Positions 1 through 13,275 of a stretch of DNA of 64,000 nt are shown piece by piece. The translations under genes and the position numbers were made by a program. The notes under the pieces are model-generated. The model was given only the letters and a program-made list of their open reading frames with translations, was not told the DNA's origin and did no database searches. Location: positions 699,001 to 763,000 of the forward strand of contig VICG01000015.1 in the NCBI GenBank assembly GCA_008692225.1, in the 5' to 3' direction. Numbering within the stretch: position 1 is the stretch's first letter; each line of letters opens with the position of its first letter. The DNA comes from Monilinia fructicola (Eukaryota > Ascomycota > Leotiomycetes > Helotiales > Sclerotiniaceae).

Positions 1-799
1 GGGGGGTGATAGGAGTGCTGGGGTAAGTTGATTCTTGTTATTGGAAAAGAGGAGTCAACCTTGGAAGGGCAGCAAACTGAAAGAAAGGACGAGATAGCGG
101 AATACCTATCACAAGTCACCAACAGAAACTCCGCCACTCCTTATATTCACTTGATCACAACTAAAAATTCCAAGGTTACCTATTTAGTAACCCATTACGT
201 CTCCTCCCCAAAAAGGCATCCACCGATCAGTACAATATTTACCAATGAAAATGAGCACGTTTGTGGATACTCATAAGATGTTTTTTCGAGAGCCTCATCC
301 TTCTGCAGAGTCTTGCATGCTTTGAGCTTCCAGAAGTCTGAGTTTGATGTCAACTTTCTCATTCTCAGATTTCTCAAAAATTGTCTGGTCTTTTTCATTG
401 TGTTTAGGAGACTGGTGTTTACCTTCCCTCAAAGTATCCAGTCTCCTAGACGTCTCAAACATACTATAGACATTGATCTAGACAACCAAGATAAAGACTT
501 TCTCATGAAGAGTCTTTCATCCCATATGAGGATCCAAAGCTCGGGCATTCTAAACCAAGGAAATGTTCGGCAGGAGCTGTATTGTGGATATGTCAAAACT
601 GGTTTGACATTGGAACTGGGGACATCTCGACGATTCACTCTGGGGGGCGGTGCAGCCTGCCTGCCTTCAAGATATCGCTTATTCTAAGCGACCGACCATA
701 TCCCAAGATGCCTTCAAAGGGACTTTGCTTCTCTTTTCTTATTGTAACAACCACAATCAATAACAATAAGAACATTACAATATTCAATTATCAACAACA
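1..799. other. Upstream region without a supported gene
   Basis: Short open frames occur on both strands, but none has a domain, splice structure or composition that supports a gene. The last 80 bases are rich in CAA/AAC and lead into the ATG at 800, so they are probably the 5' leader of the next gene. Confidence 0.5.
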
Positions 800-2252
800 A
801 TGTCATCAAATACTTTCCAGACAACTGATTCGGCAAATGATCAAGGGGTATATGATCACCATGCTGATGATTTTCCCATTCTCCATACCTCCACTTCTAC
901 CACTTTCGTTGATTCCAACTTTACCTCATCTTTTGACCATGAGTTCAAGGACCTTGATCATGACCTTGGACAGTCAGACAACTTGATTGATCCTGACCTC
1001 ATGGAGACCAGCGTCAATCATCCATCCCCACCTCCAGCTTTCAATGATTCCTATGATTTAGGCATTGATCCTCCCTTGGCTCTCGAATCAACTCTTCTAA
1101 AGCCACCCTTACAATCATTTGGACCAAAGTATGTCCGAGTCAACCCGCAATCCCCTTTCCCACCTTTCTCGGTTTCAAAGGCCACCCGTCAGCATCATCA
1201 GCATCATGCCGGCGCCTCTACATCCGCCCAAGCAGAAAATCCTAATGCTCGAACCAAGGCCAACAAACCAACCGCAAAGGTGAATTTTGTTGATCCAATG
1301 CATCCACATGCTCACCTTGCGTACAAGGCCATTTTCTGTTGCCAAATTCCCGTTTGTACTCACAATGCAGACAAGAACTACAAACACGCCCCTCATCGAT
1401 TTCATCAAGCACTACTCCAAGCCCACTGTCGCCGCCCCATTGTATGATCTCAAGACATCGATCGTACCTCAGGCCGATAACCCTGACCTTCGTACCCCCA
1501 TGCTTGTTTACACCGATGCTAGGATCTACAAGATTGAAAAGCTGGGACAAAATCCAATCCTTCGCCTTTTCGTTTGCGACGTCAACCATGAAAAGAAGTA
1601 TTGGGAACTTTTGCGTGGGGGCGCAGTTGATCAAATGGGATGGATTGATCTACTGATCAACAAGCCCGTTGATGCTGGTAAGTCCAGCACTTGGAAGTGC
1701 CAAAACCATGGGGCTATCTGGCAAGTTAGCATCTTGGATAAGTTGTTCGAAGACCCCAATGACAATGGCGCCGCTTCAAACTTGAGTACTCCAACGATGG
1801 GAACTGGTTTCGATAGCGGTTACATGAGTTCCTCCGCTCGTGCTAGTGTCTCCCATCGAAATGGACCGTCAGTTGATTCTGACACCTTCTCTGTGATCGA
1901 GGAGGAACAAAGCTCTGATCAGGACCACAATCAGGTCGATGATCAATTCGCCGAAGACCCATTGAATAACGATGCTATCAATGATGCAATCTGGTATGCT
2001 GAGGTCAGAGAACAAGCTTTGGTGGATCTGAAGATTGGCGACATCACCGAACAGATGATGGCCGATAAGGTGATAGCCGATCAGATGATGGCCGATCAGA
2101 TGATGGCCGATCAGGTGATGGCCAATGGCCGTGATGAATTGGGTAATTCATCAAGCCCAGAATGGGCCGACACGCTCCTTGTTGAAGCCGAACTTTTCAT
2201 CAAGGAACACGAATCCGACGACGTTTTCGGATACGACCTTGACAGTATCTGA
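800..2252 (+). CDS. Hypothetical acidic protein, two exons
   Basis: I do not recognise this family. The reading frame needs one intron: exon 1 is 800-1279, the intron is 1280-1370 (donor AAG|GTGAAT, acceptor AATGCAG, CTCAC before it), and exon 2 is 1371-2252, giving 453 residues. Splicing joins TAK to TRTTNTPLIDFIKHYSKP without a break, and the unspliced frame stops at 1447. The N-terminal half is rich in Asp, Ser, Pro and His. A more ordered central part (about residues 165-290) has alternating hydrophobic and charged residues with conserved-looking Trp/Cys (KYWELL, WKCQNHGAIWQV). The C-terminal third is acidic and carries five copies of a pentapeptide like QMMAD. No signal peptide or membrane segment is seen. 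The start lies in an A-rich context (CAACAATG). The gene stands alone, about 2.7 kb from the AT-rich island. Confidence 0.65.
2052..2126 (+). repeat. 15-bp coding tandem repeat
   Basis: Five imperfect copies of CAGATGATGGCCGAT in frame inside the hypothetical gene, encoding QMMAD/KVIAD/QVMAN variants. The unit is a multiple of three, so copy changes would not break the frame. Confidence 0.8.
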
Positions 2253-4989
2253 GTGGGAACATCATCACTTACGAGAGGGGACACGAATAAATATGGCAGG
2301 CCATTCATGTACCAACACAAACGCGATAATTCATATCATCAAACGTTTCTTTCTCTCTTCTTTCTTCTTCTTCTTCTTTCTCCTTTTTCCTTTCATCATT
2401 CGGGCTTTCGGGGATTAGGCGGCGCGACTTGGATTTTTATGGGAGGGAGCACAGTCATTGCGAGATTCATTTTTTCTTATTTTTTCCTCTCTTTGATCGA
2501 CCATCATGATCATGATCATTCGATAATGCAATAGATAATGGGAATGGATGATTGATAATGGACGATGGACGGTGGGCAATGGGCAATGGGCAATGATTTA
2601 GACTTTTCGGTGACGATACTTTTTTCGAACGACGATGGTGTATTTTGCATTGAGCATATGGTATTCTGACATTGGGCATATGGTACTTTACATTGAGCAT
2701 ATGGTATTTTACATTGAGAATTGGGCATTGAGACAGATATGGCCAAGAATGTATCTTAGAGATAAATAGGCAGGGCCTAGACTTTAATATGGGGATATTC
2801 TAGAATTAGAATAGAAAAATGGGAAATTAGATCTTTTCGGGAGCTTTTGGATGTTTGTGCTTTTGTGAATGTTTGGGTATGTGTATGTGTATGTATATAT
2901 ATTTGAGTATATGTACATATAACATCAATCAAAACTGGATACTCATCAATATAGCAAAACCTAATCATCATCAAAAAGCAAAGCCAAGCAAAACGTCCAT
3001 CTACCAATCTATATATATATCTGCCTCCTTCCCTGTTCCTCTAGCTCCACGCATAAGATCTGTTTGATACAACGACATTATAAATTCTTATCCCATATCC
3101 CGCATCCTACATCCAACCAACCACATCTCGCACAAGGCAAAAGATAAAAAATACCTAGATAGCATCGAGCAGAGCCTCAAGACTCTCATGCATGCACATC
3201 CTCTCTACCTCCCTGCCGCCCACGCACAAAGTGTAGAAGCGAGGTTGCGAAGCTGGGAAGGGGAGAAAACTGTGTTTGCGTATCTGAGGCAGGTACCGCG
3301 CTTATGGCATTGCGCTTTATGTAAATACTATATATATCATGGCATAGTTCTATCGCTAATTTTTGTAATAATCTGTTAGAGCTTAGCATTTTGATAGTAT
3401 CATCTATGTAAATAGGAGTTGGGACTAATAATTCGACGTTTGTTTAAGTTTCATCTATTACTTTTGATATCGAGTTGGGCTTATCTAAGTATATTATAGA
3501 TTTATTAGTATTATCGTTCATATCGTTGTTGTTATTAGTATGAAGGCTATTTAGGATTTAAAGCGGTTGATAATTGTAGTGTTCTATATAGAAAGCGATA
3601 TTATAACAAAAAAGGGGGGGCAAAAGCGAAATTGAAAAAGTAATGTTTCAACGAAACAATGGAATGAAGTAACTTTTTTAACAAAATAATGAAACACAAA
3701 ATTTCGAAGTAGTTTTTAGCAATAATAAGATGGTGCTTATGATTATTGTGATTATTGAAATGAAGTTGGTGATGTGAAAAAGTTAAAGTGTTGGAATAGA
3801 AATGGAAATAGAATCAAGAATAACATATTAGTATTCTGAAACTAATACAGTCTTCCAAACACTTTGCGATATAAACGCTTGAGATATCCTGTTATTATTA
3901 TATGTATATTATATTAGGAACTGGGATTCTGTGCAATTATAATATATTGCTGTAATATTGGTTCTGGAGGGGTAGGTATATGATATGAGTATATACATAA
4001 GAGGTTTGGATCATAATATCATTCTGTTTTCGAATGAAGGATGGAAGACGAAGAATACTCTATCGAACATCTCTATTTTCAAATAGGCTCCCCATCCAGA
4101 ATCGTGATGTCTAGGTTCCAAATGAAATTTTGGTGCATGCGTGAACTGTGACCTGCGAACCGTGACCTGTAATCTTGAAGTGTAAATCATGAACTCAGAT
4201 ATCTACTACTCACCAAGAAGGAGAAAGGAGAAGTTCGCATTTGAGAAACGCTATATATTACAACCTAACAAACATAAGAAGCTTCAAGGAAACTGACCAC
4301 AGGATCCAAATATATGACACAGGTTGCAGTGCCTGGTGCATGGTACTGCTGTGCAGCAATGGAGCCATGTAGCAGCAAAGGGTATATATTTCCAGAACTT
4401 TATGGCTCGAGAAGTATATTGATATAGGGTGGTATGGGATGGGATGGGATAGGATTATATTGGTATATCAAAGTTTGGGCTAGGACGTTCCATTTTTATT
4501 CTCATTTAGAAAGACAGACAGATAGATAGATATAGAGAGATCAAAAGTTAATCAAGCGTATCACTTCACGTCACTTCATCTGACTAATTGCATTTTGTAT
4601 GAGTATTGATATCAGCAGGTAATCTAGGTATTGTGATCAGCTTCTTAAATTCATCTTCGAGAGTTCGAATCTTGAAGAATGATACCTGCGCTATGGTGTG
4701 TGTGTCTTACCATCTTTGTCTTACTTGCCTACTTGCTTGATTTATCTATCCATTTATCTATCCTATTTTCCTCGCGCTTATTCCTCATCAATTCTTCCTC
4801 ATTTTGATTCGATGCTTTAACACCGTATCAACTAGATAATAAGGATACAATACTCCTAGTACCCTACGAAGTCATGATTCTAAGCTTTAACTGATGAATG
4901 AAAATCTTTCTCAAAACATTAAATTTTATCAAGATATAACAAGATATAACCGAGCTCCCTATATCATATACGCTTTTATATCTTAAACG
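2253..4989. other. Intergenic, low-complexity
   Basis: No supportable gene. The stretch contains a T/C-rich tract (2340-2400), imperfect short repeats built on GGGCAATG and CATTGAGCATATGG (2560-2730), and increasing AT content toward 5 kb. Several A/T homopolymers and GATA/GACA runs (about 4505-4540) occur. Confidence 0.5.
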
Positions 4990-5203
4990 TTTTAACATTT
5001 TCGAAAATAAATAATTATAGATTAATTAATCATTAAAATAATATGAAATTTTTTGTAATAATAAATTAAAATAAATGGATTATAATAATATCTCTTAATT
5101 ATAAAATATTATATATTATCAAAATTAATATTAATAAAATAATAAAAAGAGTTATTGAATATTTTATTAATAAAATAAAGAGTATAAGATTTTAGAGGAT
5201 TCT

Positions 5204-5356
5204 TGTTACGCCACGATGGTCACACCATGAACATACGGCGTAACCATCAATCACGCAACACAACTAGCATATGATTAATCAGCAATTAGTATATAATTTT
5301 AGCTTATAATATAATAATAACATTATCTTTTTTTCTTATATTAAATTATATTAATT
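5204..5356 (+). repeat. LTR copy, left
   Basis: This 153-bp block aligns without gaps to 16027-16179, and every mismatch I find is C/T or G/A. It begins TGTTACGCC, the TG expected of a retroelement LTR. The first 41 bases form a stem-loop: GTTACGCC (5205-5212) pairs with GGCGTAAC (5237-5244), and ATGGT/ACCAT lie inside. This copy keeps more of the original bases at its 5' end. The right boundary is set where the two copies stop matching, so it is approximate. Confidence 0.7.
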
Positions 5357-7148
5357 AATAGCAAATCATTAGGACTTTCAGTTTCTTAAGTATATATAAG
5401 TATTTAAGAAATGAATTATAACTTTTGATATTAAGCTTTTTATTATTATAAATTATATATATATTATAAAATCAATATTTATATAAATACTCACTTTCGT
5501 AACCCTACCTTTCCTATATAATTTTGCAAAATATTTAATATATAATTAAAATAGCCTACTAATTATATAAAGTTTATAAGGCTAGATATAAGTTTATTAA
5601 AGAAATTATTATAAAGATTTAAACAATTATATAAATAATCCTAAAATTCTATCTTATTCCATCTCCAACTTTTATATTAAACTTAAAGGTATACCCTTAT
5701 ACCCGCTTTATTTTTAAATCCATTTTTAAAAATAAATTTTCGATTTTATTTAAATAGAAATATATTAAAAGCTTTTTTTTGATAATTATTCAATAATTTA
5801 ATACTATTATTATAAGATTAATAAATTCTGTATTATTCAATAAACAAATAAATTCTATTAATCTTATTTCAACCCCAAAATATTATTAAAACTAAAGGAA
5901 TATTCCCTTAATAAATGTAACAATTGAATTATTATCTTATAACCTAAATCCCTATTTAATTTATTTAATTAAAACAATAAATAATTAAGGATTCAATAAT
6001 AATAATCTTAAAGCAAATATTGATAATAAAACAAATAATATATAATTTTTGGTTTAAATATATACAATATTCAATAAAATACTTAATACCCACCTAAACA
6101 ATATTAATAAATCCAGAAATTTTGATAATAGATTTAATATAAAAAACCCCGAAATCTTAGATAATAAATAGTGTTTTTTAAAATATAGAATATTTTAATC
6201 CTAAACTTTCTATTGAATATAATAAAAAAATTATATTATAATTAGTAAAAATATATACTAGTGTAATATTTACTTGTTTATTAAATAAATAAAGAAATAT
6301 ATAATAAAAAATCGGGTGTTTTTAGTTTATACTAACTTTTACATATATTTTTGTAGGAAAGCTTTTTTATAATACATAGAAAAGCTTAATCCACTTACTA
6401 AATATAGTTTTATATATACTTTTAAATAAAGTAAAGTAATAATATAAACTTTTTATTATATACTTTAAAAATTTAGTTTTAAAGGTTTTTAAAAAACTTT
6501 AATATAAAAAATATACTATTAATAATATTTAAAATAATAAAAGTATCAAATCTTTTACTGTAATAATTATATACTATATAAAAGCTACAGAAATAAATAA
6601 AGATGTTCAATATAATAATATCTACAACAACTTTAATTTATACCTATAATCATATATAAATTACCTAAATAATAATCAAATTATAGTATAATTTATAAAG
6701 GTGCTAATAGTGAAATAAAAGACTTTCTAAAATATATTACACTCCCAACCCCAAACTAATAATTATAAAGAATATAATAATAATTATTATTAAAATAATT
6801 TTTATAGGGAGTATCAAAAAAATAATCATTCCTTATTTCGCTTTTTTACCCCTTTTCGCTTTTTTTACCCCTTTAAGGACTTTTAATTAATATATTCTTA
6901 AAATTATACTAACAATAGAAAATTAATGGATATTAAAGCAGCATTTTTTGTATCAAAGCCAAAATTAATTATTACTGTAGGATTTTAAATCCTAAAAGAT
7001 TCTATTACAAATAGAAAAAGCAAACCTTATTACAAAAAAAACTTATATATATAAACAATAAGCCTATATACAAATGTTATTACAAGTATAATAAAGCGAA
7101 TTTCTTTAATAATAACTTTCTGAATATATTAAAAAAACATGAATTAAT

Positions 7149-7309
7149 ATACTAGCACTCGCGGAAAATAAATTTTCAGACTATGGATTCTTCGAATTTT
7201 ATTACTTAATGGGGGCTAGCCCCCAAACCCCCAATCCTCACTTCGTTCGAGGCTAATAAAATTCTACGAATCCATAATCTAAAAATTTATTTTCCGCGAG
7301 TGCTAGTAT
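7149..7309. mobile_element. 161-bp foldback / MITE-like inverted repeat
   Basis: Two 56-bp arms (7149-7204 and 7254-7309) are inverted copies of each other with four mismatches. Both begin ATACTAGCACTCGCGG. The 49-bp centre contains the palindrome GGGGGCTAGCCCCC (7211-7224) and is far less AT-rich than its surroundings. No protein is encoded. A related half-motif (GATTCTTCGAATCCATAAT) recurs near 8680. The shape fits a small non-autonomous inverted-repeat element; the family is unknown to me. Confidence 0.7.
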
Positions 7310-7310
7310 T

Positions 7311-7332
7311 AATAATAATAATAATAATAATA

Positions 7333-7429
<97 letters not shown>

Positions 7430-7430
7430 T
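7311..7430 (+). repeat. AAT/TAA trinucleotide satellite
   Basis: About 120 bp of nearly pure AAT repeat begins immediately at the right end of the foldback element, with one interruption near 7333. Confidence 0.9.
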
Positions 7431-7449
7431 CAAGTAAAAAATCAATTTA

Positions 7450-7625
7450 TTCTAATTTATTCTATTTATTCTATTTATTCTATTTATTCTATTTATTCTA
7501 TTTATTCTATTTATTCTATTTATTCTATTTATTCTATTTATTCTATTTATTCTATTTATTCTATTTATTCTATTTATTCTATTTATTCTATTCTATTTAT
7601 TCTATTTCTATTTATTCTATTTATA
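7450..7625 (+). repeat. 9-bp satellite (TTCTATTTA)
   Basis: Roughly 20 copies of a nonamer TTCTATTTA, with shortened units near the right end (about 7590-7612). Confidence 0.9.
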
Positions 7626-7739
7626 CTTTATATTTAATATAAAGAGTTAAAACTTTTTATATATCCTTTAATATTTTTTTAATTAAATATAGAATATATT
7701 AAAACTTTCCTTATAATTATAATTATTAATCTTTACTAT

Positions 7740-8200
7740 TAATATTTATTATTTATTATTTATTATTATTTATTATTTATTATTTATTATTTATTATTTA
7801 TTATTTATTATTTATTATTTATTATTTATTATTTATTATTTATTATTTATTATTATTATTTATTATTATTATTATTATTTATTATTTATTATTTATTATT
7901 ATTTATTATTATATTATTTATTATTTATTATTTATTATTTTTATTATTTATTATTTATTATTTATTATTTTATTATTTATTATTTATTATTTATTATTTA
8001 TTATTTATTATTTATTATATTATTATTTATTATTTATTATTTATTATTTATTATTTATTATTTATTATTTATTATTTATTATTTATTATTTATTATTTAT
8101 TATTTATTATTTATTATTTATTATTTATTATTTATTATTTATTATTTATTATTTTATTATTTTTATTATTTATTATTATTATTATTTATTATTTAGTATT
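7740..8200 (+). repeat. 7-bp satellite (TTATTTA)
   Basis: About 460 bp of the heptamer TTATTTA with occasional TTA or TTTA insertions. It is the third of four different satellites lying side by side. Confidence 0.9.
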
Positions 8201-8245
8201 TACTGTTTACTATTTAGAAATAAAATAGGCCTATATGGAATAGCT

Positions 8246-8446
8246 GGAATGGTATGGCCGAAATGGAATGGGCCGAAATGGAATGGCCGAAATGGAATGG
8301 GCCGAAATGGAATGGCCGAAATGGAATGGCCGAAATGGAATGGGCCGAAATGGAATGGCCGAAATGGAATGGGCCAAAATGGAATGGCCAAAATGGAATG
8401 GGCCGAAATGGAATGGGCCAAAATGGAATGGGCTGAAATGGAATGA
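8246..8446 (+). repeat. 14/15-bp minisatellite (GGCCGAAATGGAAT)
   Basis: About thirteen units of GGCCGAAATGGAAT alternate with a 15-bp form having one extra G. Some right-hand units carry GGCCAAAATGG or GGCTGAAATGG, which are G-to-A or C-to-T variants. The array is open in several frames on both strands only because the repeat lacks stops. It is GC-rich compared with the island around it. Confidence 0.9.
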
Positions 8447-10440
8447 TCGACTACCTTTCGCAATGGCCGGAATAATTTAGCTCCGAAGCAAAACGGAATG
8501 TCGGCATTAAAAATTAAGGTTTCCTGCTTACTAATATTCGACCAATTAAAATTTTTCGCTGTTTACTTATGACCAATCACACGAGCCGCTAAGGATTTAA
8601 GGTTCATGTTTTTGCATTTTGAACCTCCTATAGTACAGGTATAATAATCACATGACACAACAAATTGATGAACTAAGATTCTTCGAATCCATAATACAGA
8701 ACTATAGAGAGTAAGAATATATGGCTATTAAGAAAATGGTTTTTAAAGAAGAATACTTTCAAGGAAGTAAAGTAGATAATACTTCAAAATCAAAATTAGA
8801 TAAAAAAGCATTTTTTGCTTTAGAAAATTTTGTTAATAATAAAAAATATAAGAAATATTCGATAATATTTTTTACTTAAAATTACTTTTTTAAATATATT
8901 TATTTTAATTTATATATGAATCTGGTTTTGCTTTATTAGTTATTGTTAATTACCAAAAAATAATTATCATTTAAACACTATTAATAAAATACTTTATTAT
9001 ACTTATTATATTAATAATAATAATAGCATAAATCAAGCCCTACTTCACTACAACTACTATAACAAAAGCATTAACAAAATCCAGCTTTACTAAAACAAAC
9101 CTAAAATTATAAATATAACTGCTTTAATAAAAGCCAAAAAGTTCAGTTTAGAATGTTATTATATTTATACTACCATTCTTACATAAACTAAAACTAACAC
9201 TTATAACGTTAAAATATATATAAACAATAATTGTTTTTGCTTATTAATGAATAAAGAATAAATATTTAATGTTCCTAATATATATATTAAAAAAAATACA
9301 TATATAAACATTAAAAGTATTAAAAGCAAATTTCGTTTAAACCAATTAATAAAATTTAATATATTTCTAATAAAAACTTTAAACAATAAATAAACGTTTA
9401 ATAAATTTAATATTAAAGCTTAAATAAAAAAAGAATTAATTAATTCAAATAACCCAAAAGTTTTATTGAATAATAAATTTCTAATGTTACATAAAACATA
9501 TATAAATATACAATAAAGAATATTAACATTATAATCCTATAGAAACTTTATTATACCCCTGAAAGTTTATATAAAAAAGGAATCAATAATATAAAGAGTT
9601 GTTTTTATAAGTATAATAATAGTTTTACTAAAGATTACGATTATAATCTTAATAAAATATTATCCATTCCTTAAAAATAAAAATTATCTTTTCAAAGCCT
9701 TCATCCCTAAAGAAAAAAACGTTATTACAAATTATAATAATTTTATAATATTTATTAATAACTTAGATATATTAATAATAATCTAAATAAAAATTTATAT
9801 AGATATAATTAAAGATTATAAAAAGAATAGAGATTTTATAGTTAAAAATAATATACAAAATATTAACCCCAGTAACCTAGGATTTATACTTATAAACTAT
9901 AACATAAAACTTTAGATCATTATATTAAAACAATTTAATAATATTGGATTAATATCAAAGGGGTATACAAAAGTTAATAAAACAAAATCTTCATCATAAT
10001 ATAAAAAAATATTACTTTTATTTTTAAAAATAAAAATATTATTATTATAAATTAATAGAACATAGAAATCAATATCTATAAATATCATTAAGCCTATAAA
10101 CATTATAAAATTTATTATATAAAATAAAATCTATATTTATAACAAAAATATAATATTAATTAAGTAAATTAAATTATTTATAACAGATTTTAAAAATATA
10201 TAGATTAATAATAGATTTATAAATCTTTTATATAAGAAAAAAATGCTTATTAATTTTATTAAAAATTAGTAGAATATAAAATTAATAATACTAGTCTATT
10301 TAGTTAGTAGGGAGAATTAGAATTTTATTAATATAATATTTAATAAGCTGTATGAAATAAATTGTATAAAATAAATCACCAAACCTATATTATTCAATTA
10401 TATAATATTTATAATATAGTGTATGGTAAAAAGAAAATGT

Positions 10441-13275
10441 AAGGGATGTATTATTATTAACCTTCAGCCTATTAACAAAATATCAATTGTTAATATATAT
10501 CCAATACCATTATAATCTAATGTTATTAAAGCTTTAAAAAATGCTTAATTTATTACCGCGATTAACACATCAACCTTCTTTTATTAGTTTATAATTTAAT
10601 AAAATTATAAAAAAAAATTTATCGTTGTTAGCCATTGTAGTTAAAAAAGATTTAAGGTAATATTAATAGATTTCAAAAACTTATTGGCCTATATTTAGAG
10701 AATTCTGAATAAAAAGCTTTTTTTATATAGAGAATATACTTAAGCTTTTATTAATAATATAATGATTTTTTTTAAGATAGTAAAAAAACATTTATAATAC
10801 TTTTATAACATTTTTATGTTATTCTGTATTATAAATTTTATTTTAGCCCTGGATAAATTATTTTTAGCATATTTATTAATAATTTTTTTGGAATATAGAG
10901 TAAACAGCCTTGATTTATCCATTATATTAAAGAAAATAGTAATAATTAAGAACTTGTTGTTCCTAGCAAATTTATGCAATTTAAAATCCTTTTTAAAAAT
11001 GATGAATTACTTTAAACAATCTGTTTTATATTATATCAAAATAATAAAATCATTACAAATGCGGAAAATAGAGTTATTGGTTTAAGGCCATAAATAAAAT
11101 ATTATAAGCAAAAAGTATAAGGGCTTTTATAATCGCATATTTTGGAAACCAATTTTTGTGGAACTTAAGGTGTTTTATATAGTAAAGAATTATTTATCTG
11201 TAAAGAGATTCTTAATATATATAAATCCAGACTAACGATTTTTTGTTAAAATTAATGGATTTTTTAAATAGGGATACAAAATTATAGTATTTCATCTAAA
11301 AAAAAGTTATAAGATATTAAAGAACCTTTCGAAAATTGTGTTTATAATGATTCAATTTATTTTATTTTTAAATAAACTATTGGAAATAGTTAAAAAGCAT
11401 TATTACTCTACAGAGCTAAAAATGGTATATTTAGTGTATGTATATAAATAATTTAAAATAATATTTTAATCATCAAGTTTACTAATAATTATTCTTATAA
11501 ACTATACTATAATATACAGAATTTATAAAAATAACTTCTTTAAGACTTTAAACGTTATTAAAGCAAATTAATACTTTATTATAACTTTATAATATTTATT
11601 TTAATATAAACTTAAGATTTATTATATCCCTAATAAGACCAATATTATTCTAAATGTTTTATTCTATCTATTTATATATAGTACAAAAAATGTTATAGAG
11701 AATAATAAATTGGATAATATTTAATTAATAATTAAAGTATTTATGGTAAAAAAATAAAGGTAAAGTTTATTAAAGGATATTATAAAAACACTTACTTTTG
11801 GTATACCCTAAGGTTATTTGGTATTACACCCGATAATCCAATCCTAAATAGTTTAATAAAAAGCAAAATTTCATTTTATTTCAACAAGGATCTATTATAA
11901 TATTATTTAATTAAAGGAATAGAATATTTAACAATATTAAATAATATAATAAAAGAGATTTTTAAAAAAACTTATAATAAAAATTATTATATAGGTTTAA
12001 AAAGAATTAAGTGTAAATTATAGGAATTTTACATTTCTTAATTAATTAAACGTTTAATTGAGTATATTAAATATTGTTTAAGTTATAAGGTTAACTTTAC
12101 CTTATAATAAAAACCTAATAGATAATTATAATTAATTTAGATTTTATTTAAATTATATTATATAATCATTATAAATTTTATAATAAAATTATTAAAAATA
12201 ACAATAATTTTACTATAGAAATTGGAAGGTTACAAATCTTTTAATTATTTGTTAATAATCATTTATAAGTTTTTAAAAAGGATAATATTAATCTTAGGAT
12301 ATATTAAATATATTGTAAAGGATTAAGTAAATATTTTATATTATATATTAATAATTGTTAATTGGGGTATACTACAAGGTATTATCTCTGATAAAAATAT
12401 AAAATTTACATTCGAGTTTTAATATAAAATGTTTTATAAGTTATAAATTAAATTGTTAATATTAATAGTATAGTATTTATAAACTAATAGTTAATTTAAA
12501 GCAAAAAATTAATAAATAAAAATTATAATTAAACATTATTATTATTATTACTTAGAGAAAAACTAGGTTATATTTCTTATTCTTTTATAAACTACCTTAA
12601 ATAATGCATTTTTAATAATTATTAGAATATTGTTAAATAAATTTATTTTAAAGTTTTACTTAAACAATATTATTAATATTTTGTTTGAAAAAAAAAATAA
12701 TAAATATTTACCTAAAATCATCTGTAAGTTACGCTAGAGAAATATAAAAAATCGTTATAAATTTTACAATAAATATAACAAAAAAGAATTACAATTATAA
12801 ATATTATTTTTTTATTATAAATAGAAATAATATTATTTATTTCAAAATGTATAAAAGCTATTAATTTCCTAAAAAGCTTAATTAAAAGATTTTAAAGTAA
12901 TATTTAAATCTATAGAAAATATTAAAATAAATCGGTAAGTTAATATATAAAATCGATTTATTACTATATTAGAAAATATATTGAATAATTTTAATTATTT
13001 ATTTGTATCCGGAATTTACAGGTAAAGATCATTTTAATAAATTAAAATTTAATTGTATAAAATCGATAAAAATTAAGGGTAATAATAAATTTTGAAAGTT
13101 ATATAAAATCAAAAGATTTATTAATAAATATATAATTAAATATAGTAATAAAAACTTTATTAAATATTTAATAAAATATAAAGAATAGAAAAATGCGTAA
13201 AATAAATAATTTCCGATCAAATTTTTTGAAAATGTAAAAAAGTTTATTTGGGAATATAAGGAAAAATTAAAGATA
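10441..13275 (+). mobile_element. Ty3/Gypsy chromovirus pol relic (RT, RNase H, integrase, chromodomain)
   Basis: Stop-riddled but readable. The domains come in Gypsy order on the plus strand. Reverse transcriptase: the fragment INKISIVN followed by YPIPL at 10471-10512 matches the NKITIKNRYPLPL block of Gypsy RT. RT end: LKSFLKMMNYFKQSV near 10,980-11,030 matches the LRSFLGMTGYFR region. RNase H: YYSTELKMVYLVYV at about 11,399-11,443 matches the PTELE region. Integrase: NWGILQGIISDKNIKF at about 12,358-12,410 matches the DWGIP..IISDRD..F core. Chromodomain: YKIKRFINK, FIKYLIKYKE and PIKFFENV at 13,092-13,270 match a C-terminal chromodomain of chromoviruses. Stops sit where Gln or Trp codons are expected. 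It cannot be functional. Its gag was not confidently located. Confidence 0.75.

Noticed and set aside
4595..4690. tRNA-like TPsiC arm (CGAGAGTTCGAATCTTG) with partly pairing ends
   Set aside because: No D arm or anticodon arm of normal shape can be formed, and the acceptor has a mismatch; probably chance.
8200..8480. Open frames encoding AEMEWPKWNG-type repeats on both strands
   Set aside because: They are stop-free only because the minisatellite unit lacks stop codons.
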